The notes under the pieces are model-generated. The model saw only the letters and a program-made list of their open reading frames with translations, had not been told where the DNA came from and did no database searches. The position numbers and the translations under genes are program-made. From JAAFHB01 sp037128295 (GTDB lineage: Bacteria; Bacteroidota; Bacteroidia; Bacteroidales; Prolixibacteraceae): 64,000 nucleotides of DNA. Below are positions 8,217-17,808 of this stretch, piece after piece (position 1 is the stretch's first letter; each line of letters begins with the position of its first letter). The DNA is taken from contig JBAXWR010000006.1 of the NCBI GenBank assembly GCA_037128295.1, forward strand, positions 7,314-71,313, written 5' to 3'.

Positions 8217-11200
8217 ATGAAAAACCGGATTTTATTGTTCATGGCTTGTTGCTTGTTGCTTCCCTTTTTTGCCCTCGCCCAGCAGATTGATAAAAGGGAG
8301 AAGTACGATGTCTCGAAAGACAAGGTGCTCTACACCATCGGGTATGCCCACCTTGACACGGAGTGGAACTGGGAATACCCTACAACGATCAACGAATACA
8401 TCAAAAACACGATGGAGGACAACTTCAAGCTCCTCGAAAAGTATCCCGATTATGTGTTCAACTTTACGGGATCGCGCCGTTACAACATGATGTACGAGTA
8501 TTATCCCGAATCGTTCAAGAAAGTTGCCGAATACATCAAACAAGGGCGCTGGTTTATCTCAGGCTCCTCGGTTGACGAAGGGGAAGTGAATGTCTCCTCA
8601 TCTGAATCGGTTCTGCGTCAGGTACTTTACGGAAACCTTTATTTCAAGCGCACTTTCAACAAACAAAGTTATGATTACATGCTCCCCGACTGTTTTGGGT
8701 TTGTGGCCACAATGCCTTCTGTCTGGAACCATGCAGGATTGCTTGGTTTTTCTACCCAAAAACTGACATGGCGTTCATCCAACGGAACTCCATTTAATGT
8801 GGGTGTTTGGGAAGGACCCGATGGCAAAGGCTTGCTGGCAGCTTTAAACGCAACAAGTTATTCAGGCGGAGTTGAAGAAAGGCTTGACAAAAATCCGGAA
8901 TGGACTGCCCGGATGAACAGCAACGTCAATAAATTTGGGGTCAATTTCGATTTCAGGTATTATGGAACAGGCGACGTAGGTGGTGCCCCAAGGGAAAAAG
9001 ACGTTGTCAATGCTGTGAAAAGCGTTAAACATGACGATAGCAACTTTAAAGTGGTCCTGACCTCTTCAGACCAGATATTCAAAGACATTACCCCCGAACT
9101 TCGTGAAAAACTTCCTACCTATTCAGGCGATTTATTGCTGACCGAACACAGTGCCGGCTCAATGACTTCACAATCGTTTATGAAAAGGGCAAATCGGAAG
9201 AACGAACTATTGGCCAAATCGGCAGAACAGCTAGCCTCAGTAGCAGATTGGATGGGTGGTGCTTCCTATCCAATGACCAAGATCAATAATTCGTGGGATC
9301 TTATTTTGGGAAGCCAGTTCCACGATATCCTACCTGGTACAAGTACCGTCCTCGCTTATAAATATGCCTGGAACGATGAGTTTATCGCGATGAACGGCCT
9401 TTCAGAAGTAGTTAAAAATTCGATAAGTACCATAGCCCATCAGATGAACACCCAAACAACAGGGAAAGCTGTTGTTGTTTACAACCCGGTGGCGATGAGC
9501 CGTGAAGATGTTGTCACTGCCGAACTTACTTATTCAAAGTTGCCAGTAAACATTTCTGTTTTTGATAATAATGGTCAGGTTGTGCCCTTTCAGATAATCT
9601 CATCGAACGGTAACAAGCTAAAATTAATTTTTCTTGCAAAACTTCCATCTGCAGGTCTTTCAGTTTTTGATGTCCGTGAGACCTCGTTAGCTCCTGCTCA
9701 ATCTACTACATTATCCATTAAAGATCAGACACTTGAAAACAGCTATTTAAAAGTTGTGATCGATAAGAATGGGGATATCTCCAGTATTTACGACAAGAAA
9801 GCATTGAAAGAGGTGCTTTCAAAACCGGCTTCCCTGCAATTCCAGCAGGAACGTCCAACTCAGTGGCCTGCCTGGAACATGGATTGGAACGATCGTAAAA
9901 ATCCTCCATTCGACTTCATGAACAAGGAAGTGACCGTTAAGATTGTTGAGATGGGCCCTGTGAGGGTTGCCTTCGAAGTGACCAAAAAAGGACAGAATTC
10001 CTCCATCACACAGATTATCAGTCTTGCAGCAGGTGAAGCCGGTAAACGGATCGAGGTTGCCAACAAGATCGACTGGCAGTCGAAAGAGGTAAGCTTAAAA
10101 GCTGCCTTCCCGACAACGGTAACCAACGAAATGGCAACTTATGGCCTTAACACGGCTGCTATTCAACGCACGACGAACAACGATGTGAAGTTTGAAGTTC
10201 CCGGAAGGCTTTGGATCGACCTTACCGACCGTCCAAACAACTACGGGGTTTCGATTCTCGAAGATTGCAAATACGGATCAGATAAGCCAGACAATAATAC
10301 GCTAAGGCTTACGTTGATGTACACCCCAAAAGCCAATTCCTATGTTTATCAGGGTTCACAGGATTGGGGAGTACATGATGTAAAATATGGAATTTATCCT
10401 CACACTGGCGACTGGGCTTATGCATTGTCACCATGGCAAGGCGAGTTCCTGAACAATCCCTTACTTGCTTTTGAAACGACCAAACATGACGGCTCAATGG
10501 GAAAAGAGATTTCACTCGTAAAAATCAACTCCCCGAAAGTTCAACTGATGGCCTTCAAGAAAGCAGAAGAGAGCGATTATTATATTGTACGCTTTAATGA
10601 ATTGTTTGGAAAAACAGCCAATCATATTGCGGTTAACTTTCCAGGAAAAGTGGTTGATGCGTATGAGGTAAATGGTCAGGAACAGAAAATAGGTGTCGCC
10701 AATTCTTCAAACGGAGCCCTGAATTTTGACATGTCAAAATTCCAGATCCGCACCTTTGCCGTAAAACTTGAAAAACCGGCCGCTGTTGCACCGATAACCC
10801 AACAAAGTGTAGCACTTCCTTACAATATCGACGTGATCAGCTTCGATAAAAACCGTGGCGATGGAAGAATGACCGATACTTTGGCCATTGCGGCTGAACT
10901 GATCCCGGAAACCATTGTCAGTGAGGATATTAAATTCAAGATTGGAAATACTGCTGATGGTCAGAACAATGCTGTATTTGCAAAAGGTCAGAAAATTGAC
11001 TTACCTGCCGGCGATTACAATAAAGTCTATATTCTGGCTGCTGCCACCCAGGATGTTAAGGACAACCTCAAAATTGGTAGTCAGACGGCTAGTTTCAATG
11101 TTCAGGATTGGACAGGATGGATTGGTCAGCATTACAACAGGAAGCTCTATTTCAACGACATGAAGGTTGCAGGGATTGCAAATGCCTATTCTAAAGGTGA

Positions 11201-12083
11201 TAATATAGCCTGGTATGCCAATCACCACCACTCACCCAAAGCTAACGATGCTTATCAGTACAGCTACCTTTATAAATATGAGTTCAACATTGCTAAAGGT
11301 GCCAAATCGGTAACACTTCCCAATAATGAGAAGATCAGGATTTTTGCGATTACGGTTGCTAAAAAAACCAATGACGATATTCAACCGTTGCAACCGCTTT
11401 ATGATGATTTCAAAGACAGTAAGCCAGTCGAGTTAAGGGTAAAGGAGATGATTACGCCTGAAATGGTCCCGATGAAATATTCTGTTAAACCGCTATTTGG
11501 CGTGATCGATCCGCGTATGGCCAACAATTCAAGATTGAAAGCTTACCTGAGAAGTCAGGGGATGGATACGGTTATCGTCCAGTCAGTTCCTTCAACAACC
11601 GACTATGCCGACGTGAAGTCTGGGAACAAAGTGAGTGCCGTATATTATGCGACAGGAAAATCCTCAAAAGGGAAGGATTACGACAAATCAAAAATGGACA
11701 TTTCACAAATACTTGATTCACAATCGGGTAAATTGGCCGATACGGTTTGGTTCGACAATGGTGAAGGCCGGTTTGTTTTGGATTTGCAGAAATCTGTATC
11801 AATCGACAAGATCGACCTTTTCCTTAACCAGTTCAGGGCGCGTGGCAACCAGTTGTTCAGTATGTGGGTTGCTGAAAATCCAAAGGATGTAACCGGTGAC
11901 CCAAAAACAAATGGCTGGAAATACATTGGATTTTATGGTGCAGGCGGACGCGGTATGATGGGTGCCACAGGAGCTTCGTTGAAATTTGAAGAGAGCCTTA
12001 AAGGCCGCTACATCATGCTCCTGACCGATGGGAAATGGCACGGGAACGATTACCTGAAACAGGTCGATGTCTTTGTGAAATAG
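8217..12083 (+). CDS. Secreted GH38 alpha-mannosidase with C-terminal extension
   Basis: 1288 residues, signal peptide to about residue 22 (FALAQ). The GH38 catalytic barrel starts at once: AHLDTEW gives the zinc ligands His45 and Asp47, and MLPDCFGF gives the nucleophile Asp158. The helical-bundle motif SQFHDILPGTS (the other zinc His region) lies near residue 375, then the C-terminal beta-sandwich domains. After about residue 860 there is a further ~400-residue extension that ends in a beta-rich module (FVLDLQKSVSIDKIDLFLNQF... GRYIMLLTDGKWHGNDYL) like an F5/8-type/CBM32 or NPCBM domain. Family enzymes release alpha-linked mannose from N-glycans or mannans. Probably periplasmic or surface. 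Gene ends at a hairpin terminator (12163-12194). The gene following at 12259 codes for another exported sugar-active enzyme. Confidence 0.93.
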   Translation: MKNRILLFMACCLLLPFFALAQQIDKREKYDVSKDKVLYTIGYAHLDTEWNWEYPTTINEYIKNTMEDNFKLLEKYPDYVFNFTGSRRYNMMYEYYPESFKKVAEYIKQGRWFISGSSVDEGEVNVSSSESVLRQVLYGNLYFKRTFNKQSYDYMLPDCFGFVATMPSVWNHAGLLGFSTQKLTWRSSNGTPFNVGVWEGPDGKGLLAALNATSYSGGVEERLDKNPEWTARMNSNVNKFGVNFDFRYYGTGDVGGAPREKDVVNAVKSVKHDDSNFKVVLTSSDQIFKDITPELREKLPTYSGDLLLTEHSAGSMTSQSFMKRANRKNELLAKSAEQLASVADWMGGASYPMTKINNSWDLILGSQFHDILPGTSTVLAYKYAWNDEFIAMNGLSEVVKNSISTIAHQMNTQTTGKAVVVYNPVAMSREDVVTAELTYSKLPVNISVFDNNGQVVPFQIISSNGNKLKLIFLAKLPSAGLSVFDVRETSLAPAQSTTLSIKDQTLENSYLKVVIDKNGDISSIYDKKALKEVLSKPASLQFQQERPTQWPAWNMDWNDRKNPPFDFMNKEVTVKIVEMGPVRVAFEVTKKGQNSSITQIISLAAGEAGKRIEVANKIDWQSKEVSLKAAFPTTVTNEMATYGLNTAAIQRTTNNDVKFEVPGRLWIDLTDRPNNYGVSILEDCKYGSDKPDNNTLRLTLMYTPKANSYVYQGSQDWGVHDVKYGIYPHTGDWAYALSPWQGEFLNNPLLAFETTKHDGSMGKEISLVKINSPKVQLMAFKKAEESDYYIVRFNELFGKTANHIAVNFPGKVVDAYEVNGQEQKIGVANSSNGALNFDMSKFQIRTFAVKLEKPAAVAPITQQSVALPYNIDVISFDKNRGDGRMTDTLAIAAELIPETIVSEDIKFKIGNTADGQNNAVFAKGQKIDLPAGDYNKVYILAAATQDVKDNLKIGSQTASFNVQDWTGWIGQHYNRKLYFNDMKVAGIANAYSKGDNIAWYANHHHSPKANDAYQYSYLYKYEFNIAKGAKSVTLPNNEKIRIFAITVAKKTNDDIQPLQPLYDDFKDSKPVELRVKEMITPEMVPMKYSVKPLFGVIDPRMANNSRLKAYLRSQGMDTVIVQSVPSTTDYADVKSGNKVSAVYYATGKSSKGKDYDKSKMDISQILDSQSGKLADTVWFDNGEGRFVLDLQKSVSIDKIDLFLNQFRARGNQLFSMWVAENPKDVTGDPKTNGWKYIGFYGAGGRGMMGATGASLKFEESLKGRYIMLLTDGKWHGNDYLKQVDVFVK

Positions 12084-12162
12084 TACCGGAGTCACAATGA
12101 ATTATATAAACACATAATCTGCAATTAGTTACACAACAATTAATTTTGAAAGCAGGTAGTGA

Positions 12163-12194
12163 AAAGGGCTTATAATGAAAGTTGTAAGCCCTTT
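12163..12194 (+). terminator. Hairpin terminator after GH38
   Basis: AAAGGGCTTA (12163-12172) pairs perfectly with TAAGCCCTTT (12185-12194) across a 12-nt loop, 80 bp after the GH38 stop and before the -7 box of the next gene. Confidence 0.75.
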
Positions 12195-12222
12195 ATTTCA
12201 AAAGAAAGGATAGTAAATTTTT

Positions 12223-12230
12223 TAATTTTG
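12223..12230 (+). promoter_or_regulatory. -7 box (TAATTTTG) upstream of the 12259 gene
   Basis: TAATTTTG fits TAnnTTTG, lies 28 nt before the ATG at 12259 and just after the GH38 terminator, so the oxidoreductase gene is probably its own transcription unit. Confidence 0.5.
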
Positions 12231-12258
12231 TGCATTAACAAAAAGCATTCACCTCAAT

Positions 12259-13371
12259 ATGAAAACAAAAACACTTTTCAGGGTGCTATCCCTGTTATTG
12301 ATTGCCAGTTTTTCATTTCAAACTCAAACTATGGCAATTGGCAAACCGATCCGTCTTGCTGTGGCTGGGATGACCCATGGCCATATCTCATTCATCATGG
12401 GACGGCCCGACAAAGGGGACTTTAAGCTGGTCGGCTTTTATGAACCCAATCAGGAATTGACAAAACAATTGTCGAAGAGATATAAATTTTCGGAAGACCT
12501 GGTTTATACCGATCTGCCAAAAATGCTCGATGAAGTAAAACCCGATGCAGTAGTTGCGTTCGGATCTATTTATGACCACCTTGCAGTTGTTGAGGCTTGT
12601 GCCCCGCGTGGCATTCATGTGATGGTGGAGAAACCGTTGGCTGTGAACATGAAACACGCTCAGAGGATGGCTGAAATTGCCAATAAATACCACATCAATT
12701 TATTGACAGATTACGAAACATCCTGGTATCCTACTACGGCCCAAGCTTTTAAAATGGTGAACGACAGCAATTACGTCGGAAACGTTAGAAAGGTCGTAAT
12801 CCACGACGGGCATCAGGGGCCAAAAGAGATCGGGTGCAACAAGGTTTTTCTTGATTGGCTAACTGATCCTGTCTTAAACGGAGGTGGTGCAATTGTAGAT
12901 TTTGGATGTTATGGTGCCAACCTGATGACTGCACTCACCAATGGAGAGAAACCTGTTTCGGTTACAGCAGTTACGCGTCAGTATAAACCCGAAATTTATC
13001 CGAAAGTCGATGACGATGCATCAATTATTGTCAATTTCCCTCATTCACAGTGCATTATCCAGGCTTCATGGAACTGGCCTTTCAGCCGGAAAGACATGGA
13101 GATCTACGGTGACAAAGGATATGTGATATCCGTTGATAAAAACAATATGCGGATCCGGGGTGCCAAAATGCAAAACGAAAAGGCAACACAGGTAACCTCT
13201 GCCGATGTTGCAGTTTATGAAGACCCCTTCAACTATTTCGCAGATGTCCTGAGTGGAAAAATTACTGTTCCTGCTTTTGGGCTTTACTCGCTTGAAAACA
13301 ATGTTCAGGTGGTCAGGATTTTGGATGCTGCCAGGGAATCGGCAAAGACAGGGAAAACAGTAAAGTTCTAA
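12259..13371 (+). CDS. Exported Gfo/Idh/MocA-family oxidoreductase
   Basis: 370 residues. The N-terminus (MKTKTLFRVLSLLLIASFSFQ) is a signal peptide, here of the Sec type and without a twin arginine, unlike the family member at the left edge. The NAD-binding fold starts RLAVAGMTHGHIS with an altered glycine motif (G-M-T-H-G-H in place of G-x-G-x-x-G), followed by MVEKPLAV (the EKP motif, catalytic Lys) near residue 127 and the C-terminal sheet domain (GGGAIVDFGCYGANLM). It probably oxidises or isomerises a sugar liberated by the surrounding hydrolases; the substrate is unknown. An exported enzyme with a loose glycine motif may keep its nucleotide bound or bind it poorly. It ends at a strong hairpin (13389-13418). 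Confidence 0.88.
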   Translation: MKTKTLFRVLSLLLIASFSFQTQTMAIGKPIRLAVAGMTHGHISFIMGRPDKGDFKLVGFYEPNQELTKQLSKRYKFSEDLVYTDLPKMLDEVKPDAVVAFGSIYDHLAVVEACAPRGIHVMVEKPLAVNMKHAQRMAEIANKYHINLLTDYETSWYPTTAQAFKMVNDSNYVGNVRKVVIHDGHQGPKEIGCNKVFLDWLTDPVLNGGGAIVDFGCYGANLMTALTNGEKPVSVTAVTRQYKPEIYPKVDDDASIIVNFPHSQCIIQASWNWPFSRKDMEIYGDKGYVISVDKNNMRIRGAKMQNEKATQVTSADVAVYEDPFNYFADVLSGKITVPAFGLYSLENNVQVVRILDAARESAKTGKTVKF

Positions 13372-13388
13372 TATATTGTATATTAAAT

Positions 13389-13418
13389 AATAACAGATTT
13401 TGAAACGAATCTGTTATT
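13389..13418 (+). terminator. Hairpin terminator after the 12259 oxidoreductase
   Basis: AATAACAGATT (13389-13399) and AATCTGTTATT (13408-13418) are perfect 11-bp complements with an 8-nt loop, 17 bp after the stop codon. There is no long T run after it. Confidence 0.7.
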
Positions 13419-13817
13419 GAGAGATAGGTTCACAAAGAATTAGTCTCCAGAGTAAATCATCGATTCCAACAGCATATTTAGCATTTATCACATTCAATTA
13501 ATACTATTTGCTGAACCATATCAAAGCCACAGAGTGGCGGAATATTTGTAGAAATCAATTCACGTGTTATCGTGTTTAGGTGCAACGCACAGTAATATTC
13601 TGATATATTTCAATCTGCAACCAATAAAATTAGCGGATGATCTCCTGTCCGAACGAAACACAAGGTAGCTTTCGGGCCAATACCAGGAGCAGGACCAGTC
13701 CCATCAGTTATTCGCAATAAAAACCATCAAAAAAATAGGAAAATAGTTACTTTTGCACGGATTAACTAACGTACATTGGCTTTAAGCCATAAAGAAAATA
13801 AAACCACTTTAATTGAA
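13419..13817. other. Non-coding gap upstream of GH2
   Basis: About 400 bp between the terminator and the GH2 start. Apart from the -7 box at 13748-13755 I see no gene, repeat or RNA in it. Confidence 0.55.
13748..13755 (+). promoter_or_regulatory. -7 box (TACTTTTG) upstream of GH2
   Basis: TACTTTTG matches TAnnTTTG, 62 nt before the ATG at 13818. Transcription would start near 13762. Confidence 0.4.
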
Positions 13818-16800
13818 ATGAGACAAACTATTTTGACCTCGATGATCGTAATGTGCTTACTATCATTTGTTTTTGCTCAGAAAATCCCAACCGAATTACA
13901 ATCCCCTGAAATTGTATCACTTGGACGGATGCCAATGAGAGCTTCCAGCTTCGGATTCGAGAACAGGGAACTGGCCAAAACCGGTGACCGTGAAAAATCG
14001 AATTACTTTCTTTCTCTGAACGGGACGTGGAAATTCAATTGGGTGAAGGACCCGCAAAAACGGCCGCTTGATTTTTTTGAGTTGGGATTTAACGACCAGT
14101 CATGGGTCAATTTCCAGGTGCCTGCTAACTGGGAGGTCAATGGATATGGCCTTCCAATTTACGTGAACCAGCCCTACGAATTTACAGGACAGGCCAAACG
14201 CGGTTCAAGGTTGAATCCGCCATTCGATATTCCCGAGGACAATAATCCTGTTGGTTCGTACCGTAAGAGATTCACAATCCCTGAAAACTGGAACGGGCGT
14301 CAGGTTTTTATCCATCTGGGTGCAGTCAAATCAGCTTTCTTTATCTGGGTTAATGGTAAAAAAGTGGGATACAGCGAAGACAGCAAGCTGGCTGCCGAAT
14401 TTGACATTACAAAATATATAACAAAAGGGGAAAACCTTGTGGCATTGCAGGTTTACCGCTGGAGCGACGGGTCTTACGTTGAATGTCAGGATATGTGGCG
14501 CATCTCAGGGATCGAACGCGATGTATTTGTTTATTCAACACCTCTGCTAGATATCCGTGATTTCAAGGTTCAATCCACATTGGATGCTACTTATACCAAC
14601 GGTATCCTGAAAGCGGATATCGATGTCAACAGTTACCGGATCGACAAAAGAACAAATCACAGTAAACCAGATGTTTTCTCCGTGGAAGTCGAGTTGACCG
14701 ATGCCAATGGGAACAGCATCTGGAAAGATCAGACAAATGGCAAGATGACTGTTCTTGGAAATTATTTCACAAGGGTTTCGTTCAACAAAGAGATTCCCAA
14801 AGTATCAAACTGGTCGGCAGAAATACCCTATCTTTATAATTTGTATATCACCCTGAAAGACAAGGATAATGCTGTGATTGAGGTAGTTCCTGTAAAGGTA
14901 GGGTTTCGGTCCATCGAAATAAAGGACAATAACTTCCTTGTAAATGGCAAACGTGTTTTCCTGAAAGGGGTGAACCGTCATGAACACAATGCCACCAAAG
15001 GGCACACCTTAACAAAGGACGACATGCGCAAGGACATGGAGATGATGAAAAAGCTCAACGTGAACGCAGTCCGCCATTCTCACTATCCACCAGATCCCTA
15101 TTGGATGCAACTTTGCGATGAATATGGGTTGTATGTTGTTGACGAAGCCAATATTGAATCCCATGGCCGTGGATACGATCTTGAATACAGTTTTGGCAAC
15201 GATAAATTGTGGCGGAATGTCCAGCTGCAACGGATTGAGCGCATGTACGAACGCGATAAGAACCATCCTTCAATTGTGACCTGGTCGCTTGGTAACGAGG
15301 CAGGTAACGGTACAGTCATGTACGAAGCCTACGACTGGCTGAAAAAAACCGATTCCCGTCCTGTTCAATACGAACGTGCTGAAAATGATTATAATACAGA
15401 TATGATTGTGCCACAGTACCCTTCGCCAGATTGGTTGGTCAGGTATTCGAAAAGCAACCCTACCCGTCTTTTGGTGATGAGCGAATATGCGCACATCATG
15501 GGCAACAGCCTCGGAAATTTCAAGGAGTATTGGGAAGCAATCGAAAACAATCCTAACCTTCAGGGTGGTTTTATCTGGGAATGGATCGATCAATCCATTG
15601 ATACTTTGAAAAATGGAAAACGGATCATGGCTTATGGTGGCGATTTCCCATTTAATGAACCAACCAACCAGAACCTGAGCGACAACGATTTCTGTGTGAA
15701 AGGGGTCGTAACGGCTTACCGTGGCATGACACCTATGGCTGTCGAAGTAAAAAAAGTCTATCAGCACATCAAAACAAAATTGAACGGTACCAATGAACTG
15801 ACTGTAACCAATGGGTACTTTTTTAGAAATCTGAACAACATTCAGATTGATTGGAAGTTGCTTGAAAACGGCATCGAAGTGGAGAAAGGCATAGTGCCAT
15901 CAATTGCGATTCCGGCAAGTCAAAGTAAAACGATTGTACTTCCTGTTAAGTCCAAACAGAAAACCGGTAATGAATACTTTTTGAATGTTTATTATGAATT
16001 GAAGCAACCAGAGCCATTCCTCGAAGCTGGCCATATACTTGCTTATGAGCAGTTTGAACTAAGCACACCTGCTGCCAAAAACGAAATATCAGCAAAAGGC
16101 GAACTGAAAACCTCGACCAAAGACGACATCTTTACAGTTACCGGAAAAGATTTTATGCTGACGTTCGACCTCAAGGCAGGACTTCTGAAATCGTATATTC
16201 TGAAAGGTGTGGCCATGCTCGTAAGGGGCCCCGAACCTTCCTTCTGGCGTGCTCCGACAGATAACGACATTGGCGCAGGGTTCAACAAATCGATGCGGAA
16301 GTGGCGGAATGCTTATCAGGATGGGAAGATTATTAATTCTAAAGTTAATACAATAAATCCGGGTCAAATCGAAATACTCTTCAGCAAAAACTTGATAGAT
16401 GGTGACGCAATCATCAAACAAAAACTTACTGTTTATGCTGACGGTTCGGTCAAAGTTGACAATCAGTTTGAAGCGATGAAAGGGAAAACCAAAATCATGA
16501 TGCGCATTGGCAACGACCTGCAGATGAACAAACAGTTCGATCAGGTCAAATGGTTTGGACGTGGTCCGGGCGAAAGTTATTGGGACCGTAAAAGTGGTTC
16601 TTTGGTTGGAATTTATGCCCAAAAAGTCAACGAGCAGTATTTCCCATATGCCCGTCCACAGGAGAGCGGCAACAAATCGGATGTGCGCTGGTTCAGCCTG
16701 ACCAATAAAAAAGGGAGCGGATTACGGTTCGAGTTTGCAAACGAGCTCTTAAATTGTTCGGCATTGCCTTACAGTGTGGATGACCTTGATCCGGAAGTCG

Positions 16801-16976
16801 ATAAGAAGCAATACCACTCGGGCGAACTGGTAGCAAGGAACGAAACCTACCTGCACATCGATTTGCAGCAGTCGGGGTTGCAGGGTATGGATAGCTGGGG
16901 ATCATGGCCGTTGAAGCAATATCAGATACCCTATGCAAATCAACAGTATAGCTACTGGATTAAACCTTTGCGATAG
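13818..16976 (+). CDS. Secreted GH2 beta-galactosidase
   Basis: I place the start at the ATG at 13818 (1052 residues) because it leads straight into a signal peptide (MRQTILTSMIVMCLLSFVFAQ); the longer frame begins with TTG at 13776 and would put 14 polar residues in front of it. Domains in order: sugar-binding jelly roll (NWEVNGYGLPIY), Ig-like domain, TIM barrel with the motifs GVNRHEHN, DEANIESHG, LGNEAGN (acid/base Glu494) and MSEYAHIMGNS (nucleophile Glu556), then beta-galactosidase small-chain domains at the C-terminus. The length and motifs match LacZ-type enzymes of family GH2, which cleave terminal beta-galactose; related activities on other beta-glycosides cannot be excluded. It is probably periplasmic. 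Only 28 bp separate it from the broken STM3941-like gene. Confidence 0.93.
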   Translation: MRQTILTSMIVMCLLSFVFAQKIPTELQSPEIVSLGRMPMRASSFGFENRELAKTGDREKSNYFLSLNGTWKFNWVKDPQKRPLDFFELGFNDQSWVNFQVPANWEVNGYGLPIYVNQPYEFTGQAKRGSRLNPPFDIPEDNNPVGSYRKRFTIPENWNGRQVFIHLGAVKSAFFIWVNGKKVGYSEDSKLAAEFDITKYITKGENLVALQVYRWSDGSYVECQDMWRISGIERDVFVYSTPLLDIRDFKVQSTLDATYTNGILKADIDVNSYRIDKRTNHSKPDVFSVEVELTDANGNSIWKDQTNGKMTVLGNYFTRVSFNKEIPKVSNWSAEIPYLYNLYITLKDKDNAVIEVVPVKVGFRSIEIKDNNFLVNGKRVFLKGVNRHEHNATKGHTLTKDDMRKDMEMMKKLNVNAVRHSHYPPDPYWMQLCDEYGLYVVDEANIESHGRGYDLEYSFGNDKLWRNVQLQRIERMYERDKNHPSIVTWSLGNEAGNGTVMYEAYDWLKKTDSRPVQYERAENDYNTDMIVPQYPSPDWLVRYSKSNPTRLLVMSEYAHIMGNSLGNFKEYWEAIENNPNLQGGFIWEWIDQSIDTLKNGKRIMAYGGDFPFNEPTNQNLSDNDFCVKGVVTAYRGMTPMAVEVKKVYQHIKTKLNGTNELTVTNGYFFRNLNNIQIDWKLLENGIEVEKGIVPSIAIPASQSKTIVLPVKSKQKTGNEYFLNVYYELKQPEPFLEAGHILAYEQFELSTPAAKNEISAKGELKTSTKDDIFTVTGKDFMLTFDLKAGLLKSYILKGVAMLVRGPEPSFWRAPTDNDIGAGFNKSMRKWRNAYQDGKIINSKVNTINPGQIEILFSKNLIDGDAIIKQKLTVYADGSVKVDNQFEAMKGKTKIMMRIGNDLQMNKQFDQVKWFGRGPGESYWDRKSGSLVGIYAQKVNEQYFPYARPQESGNKSDVRWFSLTNKKGSGLRFEFANELLNCSALPYSVDDLDPEVDKKQYHSGELVARNETYLHIDLQQSGLQGMDSWGSWPLKQYQIPYANQQYSYWIKPLR

Positions 16977-17004
16977 TCACAGGCCATTTTAAAAACGATA
17001 CAAT

Positions 17005-17561
17005 ATGAATGATGACGCTTCGGGAAAAATAGTAATCCAACTCAGTAAATCAAAACTGTTTTTACTGTTTTTAGGTGCTGCTACTTTCGCAGGAATTGGT
17101 TTTTGGTTTGTAACTGCTCCACCAAAAATCGACCTCCCACTTTTCGGTAATTCGACAATAATCTTTATAGTTGGACTTGCAAGTATCGTATTTTTCGGGA
17201 TTATGGGCTATTTTATTTTCAAAATGTTAGGCGACAAATCACCAGGACTAGTCATTTCAGCCGAAGGAGTATTTGACAATTCGAGCGCGATAAGTGTTGG
17301 ACTTATTCTCTGGTCTGATGTATTGGAGATAAAGGAAACCAAAGTTGTAAACCAACTTTCATCTGTTTGATCGTAAAAAATCCGCAGGACTATATTGACA
17401 GGCAAAAAAATCCTATCAAAGGGCTATTGATGCAAAAAAATTATGATTCATATGGTACTGCAATCGCTATTTCTGCAAATGGACTGAATTATGGCTACCA
17501 GGAACTTAAAGATATGCTCGACAAAAAATTCTTAGCGTTTAAAAGCAGCTTAAAACAATAG
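17005..17561 (+). pseudogene. STM3941-like membrane protein gene, frameshifted
   Basis: Two reading frames make up one protein. The first part (17005-17370, 121 residues) has two membrane helices (residues ~17-36 and ~48-72) and the family pattern PGLVISAEGVFDNSS...GLILWSDVLEI. It stops at 17368. The second part continues in the -1 frame from about 17364 with LIVKNPQDYIDRQKNP and ends at 17561 with a TAG stop. One missing base in the GTTT run near 17364-17367 (giving ...SSV-LIVKNPQ if restored) explains the break. The joined product would be ~186 residues, a usual length for this family, whose function is unknown. A sequencing error or a real lesion would both produce this. Confidence 0.75.
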
Positions 17562-17610
17562 GCAAAGCTGTATCAAATTTTACTGAGCAGCCCTCTGCGA
17601 AAATTTGCGG

Positions 17611-17641
17611 GATCTGCGGGAAAAAGTATTTCCCGCAGATC
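17611..17641. terminator. Perfect hairpin between convergent genes
   Basis: GATCTGCGGGAAA (17611-17623) and TTTCCCGCAGATC (17629-17641) form a perfect 13-bp stem with a 5-nt loop. Imperfect CTGCGAAAAT/ATCGCAGAA-type arms extend the stem outward to about 17594-17658. It lies between convergent genes (17561 and 17809), so a bidirectional terminator is the natural reading; it also resembles a dispersed REP-like element. Confidence 0.65.
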
Positions 17642-17808
17642 TCGCAGATCATCGCAGAAATTGCTTTGGAAATTAGCAATAAAATAAAGCTTGAATTGAA
17701 TGATATTTCACTCATTAAGCATAATTATCATAGTTAATGAGTGAATTTTAATTCATAAAATACTAAGAATAGCTGCGTGAGTTTTTCAACAGGCTGTTCG
17801 TTAGTTTT

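Noticed and set aside
15270..15767. Long antisense frame of 165 codons
   Set aside because: Lies opposite the GH2 catalytic domain; antisense frames of this length are expected by chance there. The same applies to frames at 16089-16622 and 35957-36496.
17360..17370. Programmed -1 frameshift in the STM3941-like gene
   Set aside because: The site (GTTTGA) is not a classical slippery heptamer and no stimulatory structure is seen; a simple one-base loss is more likely.
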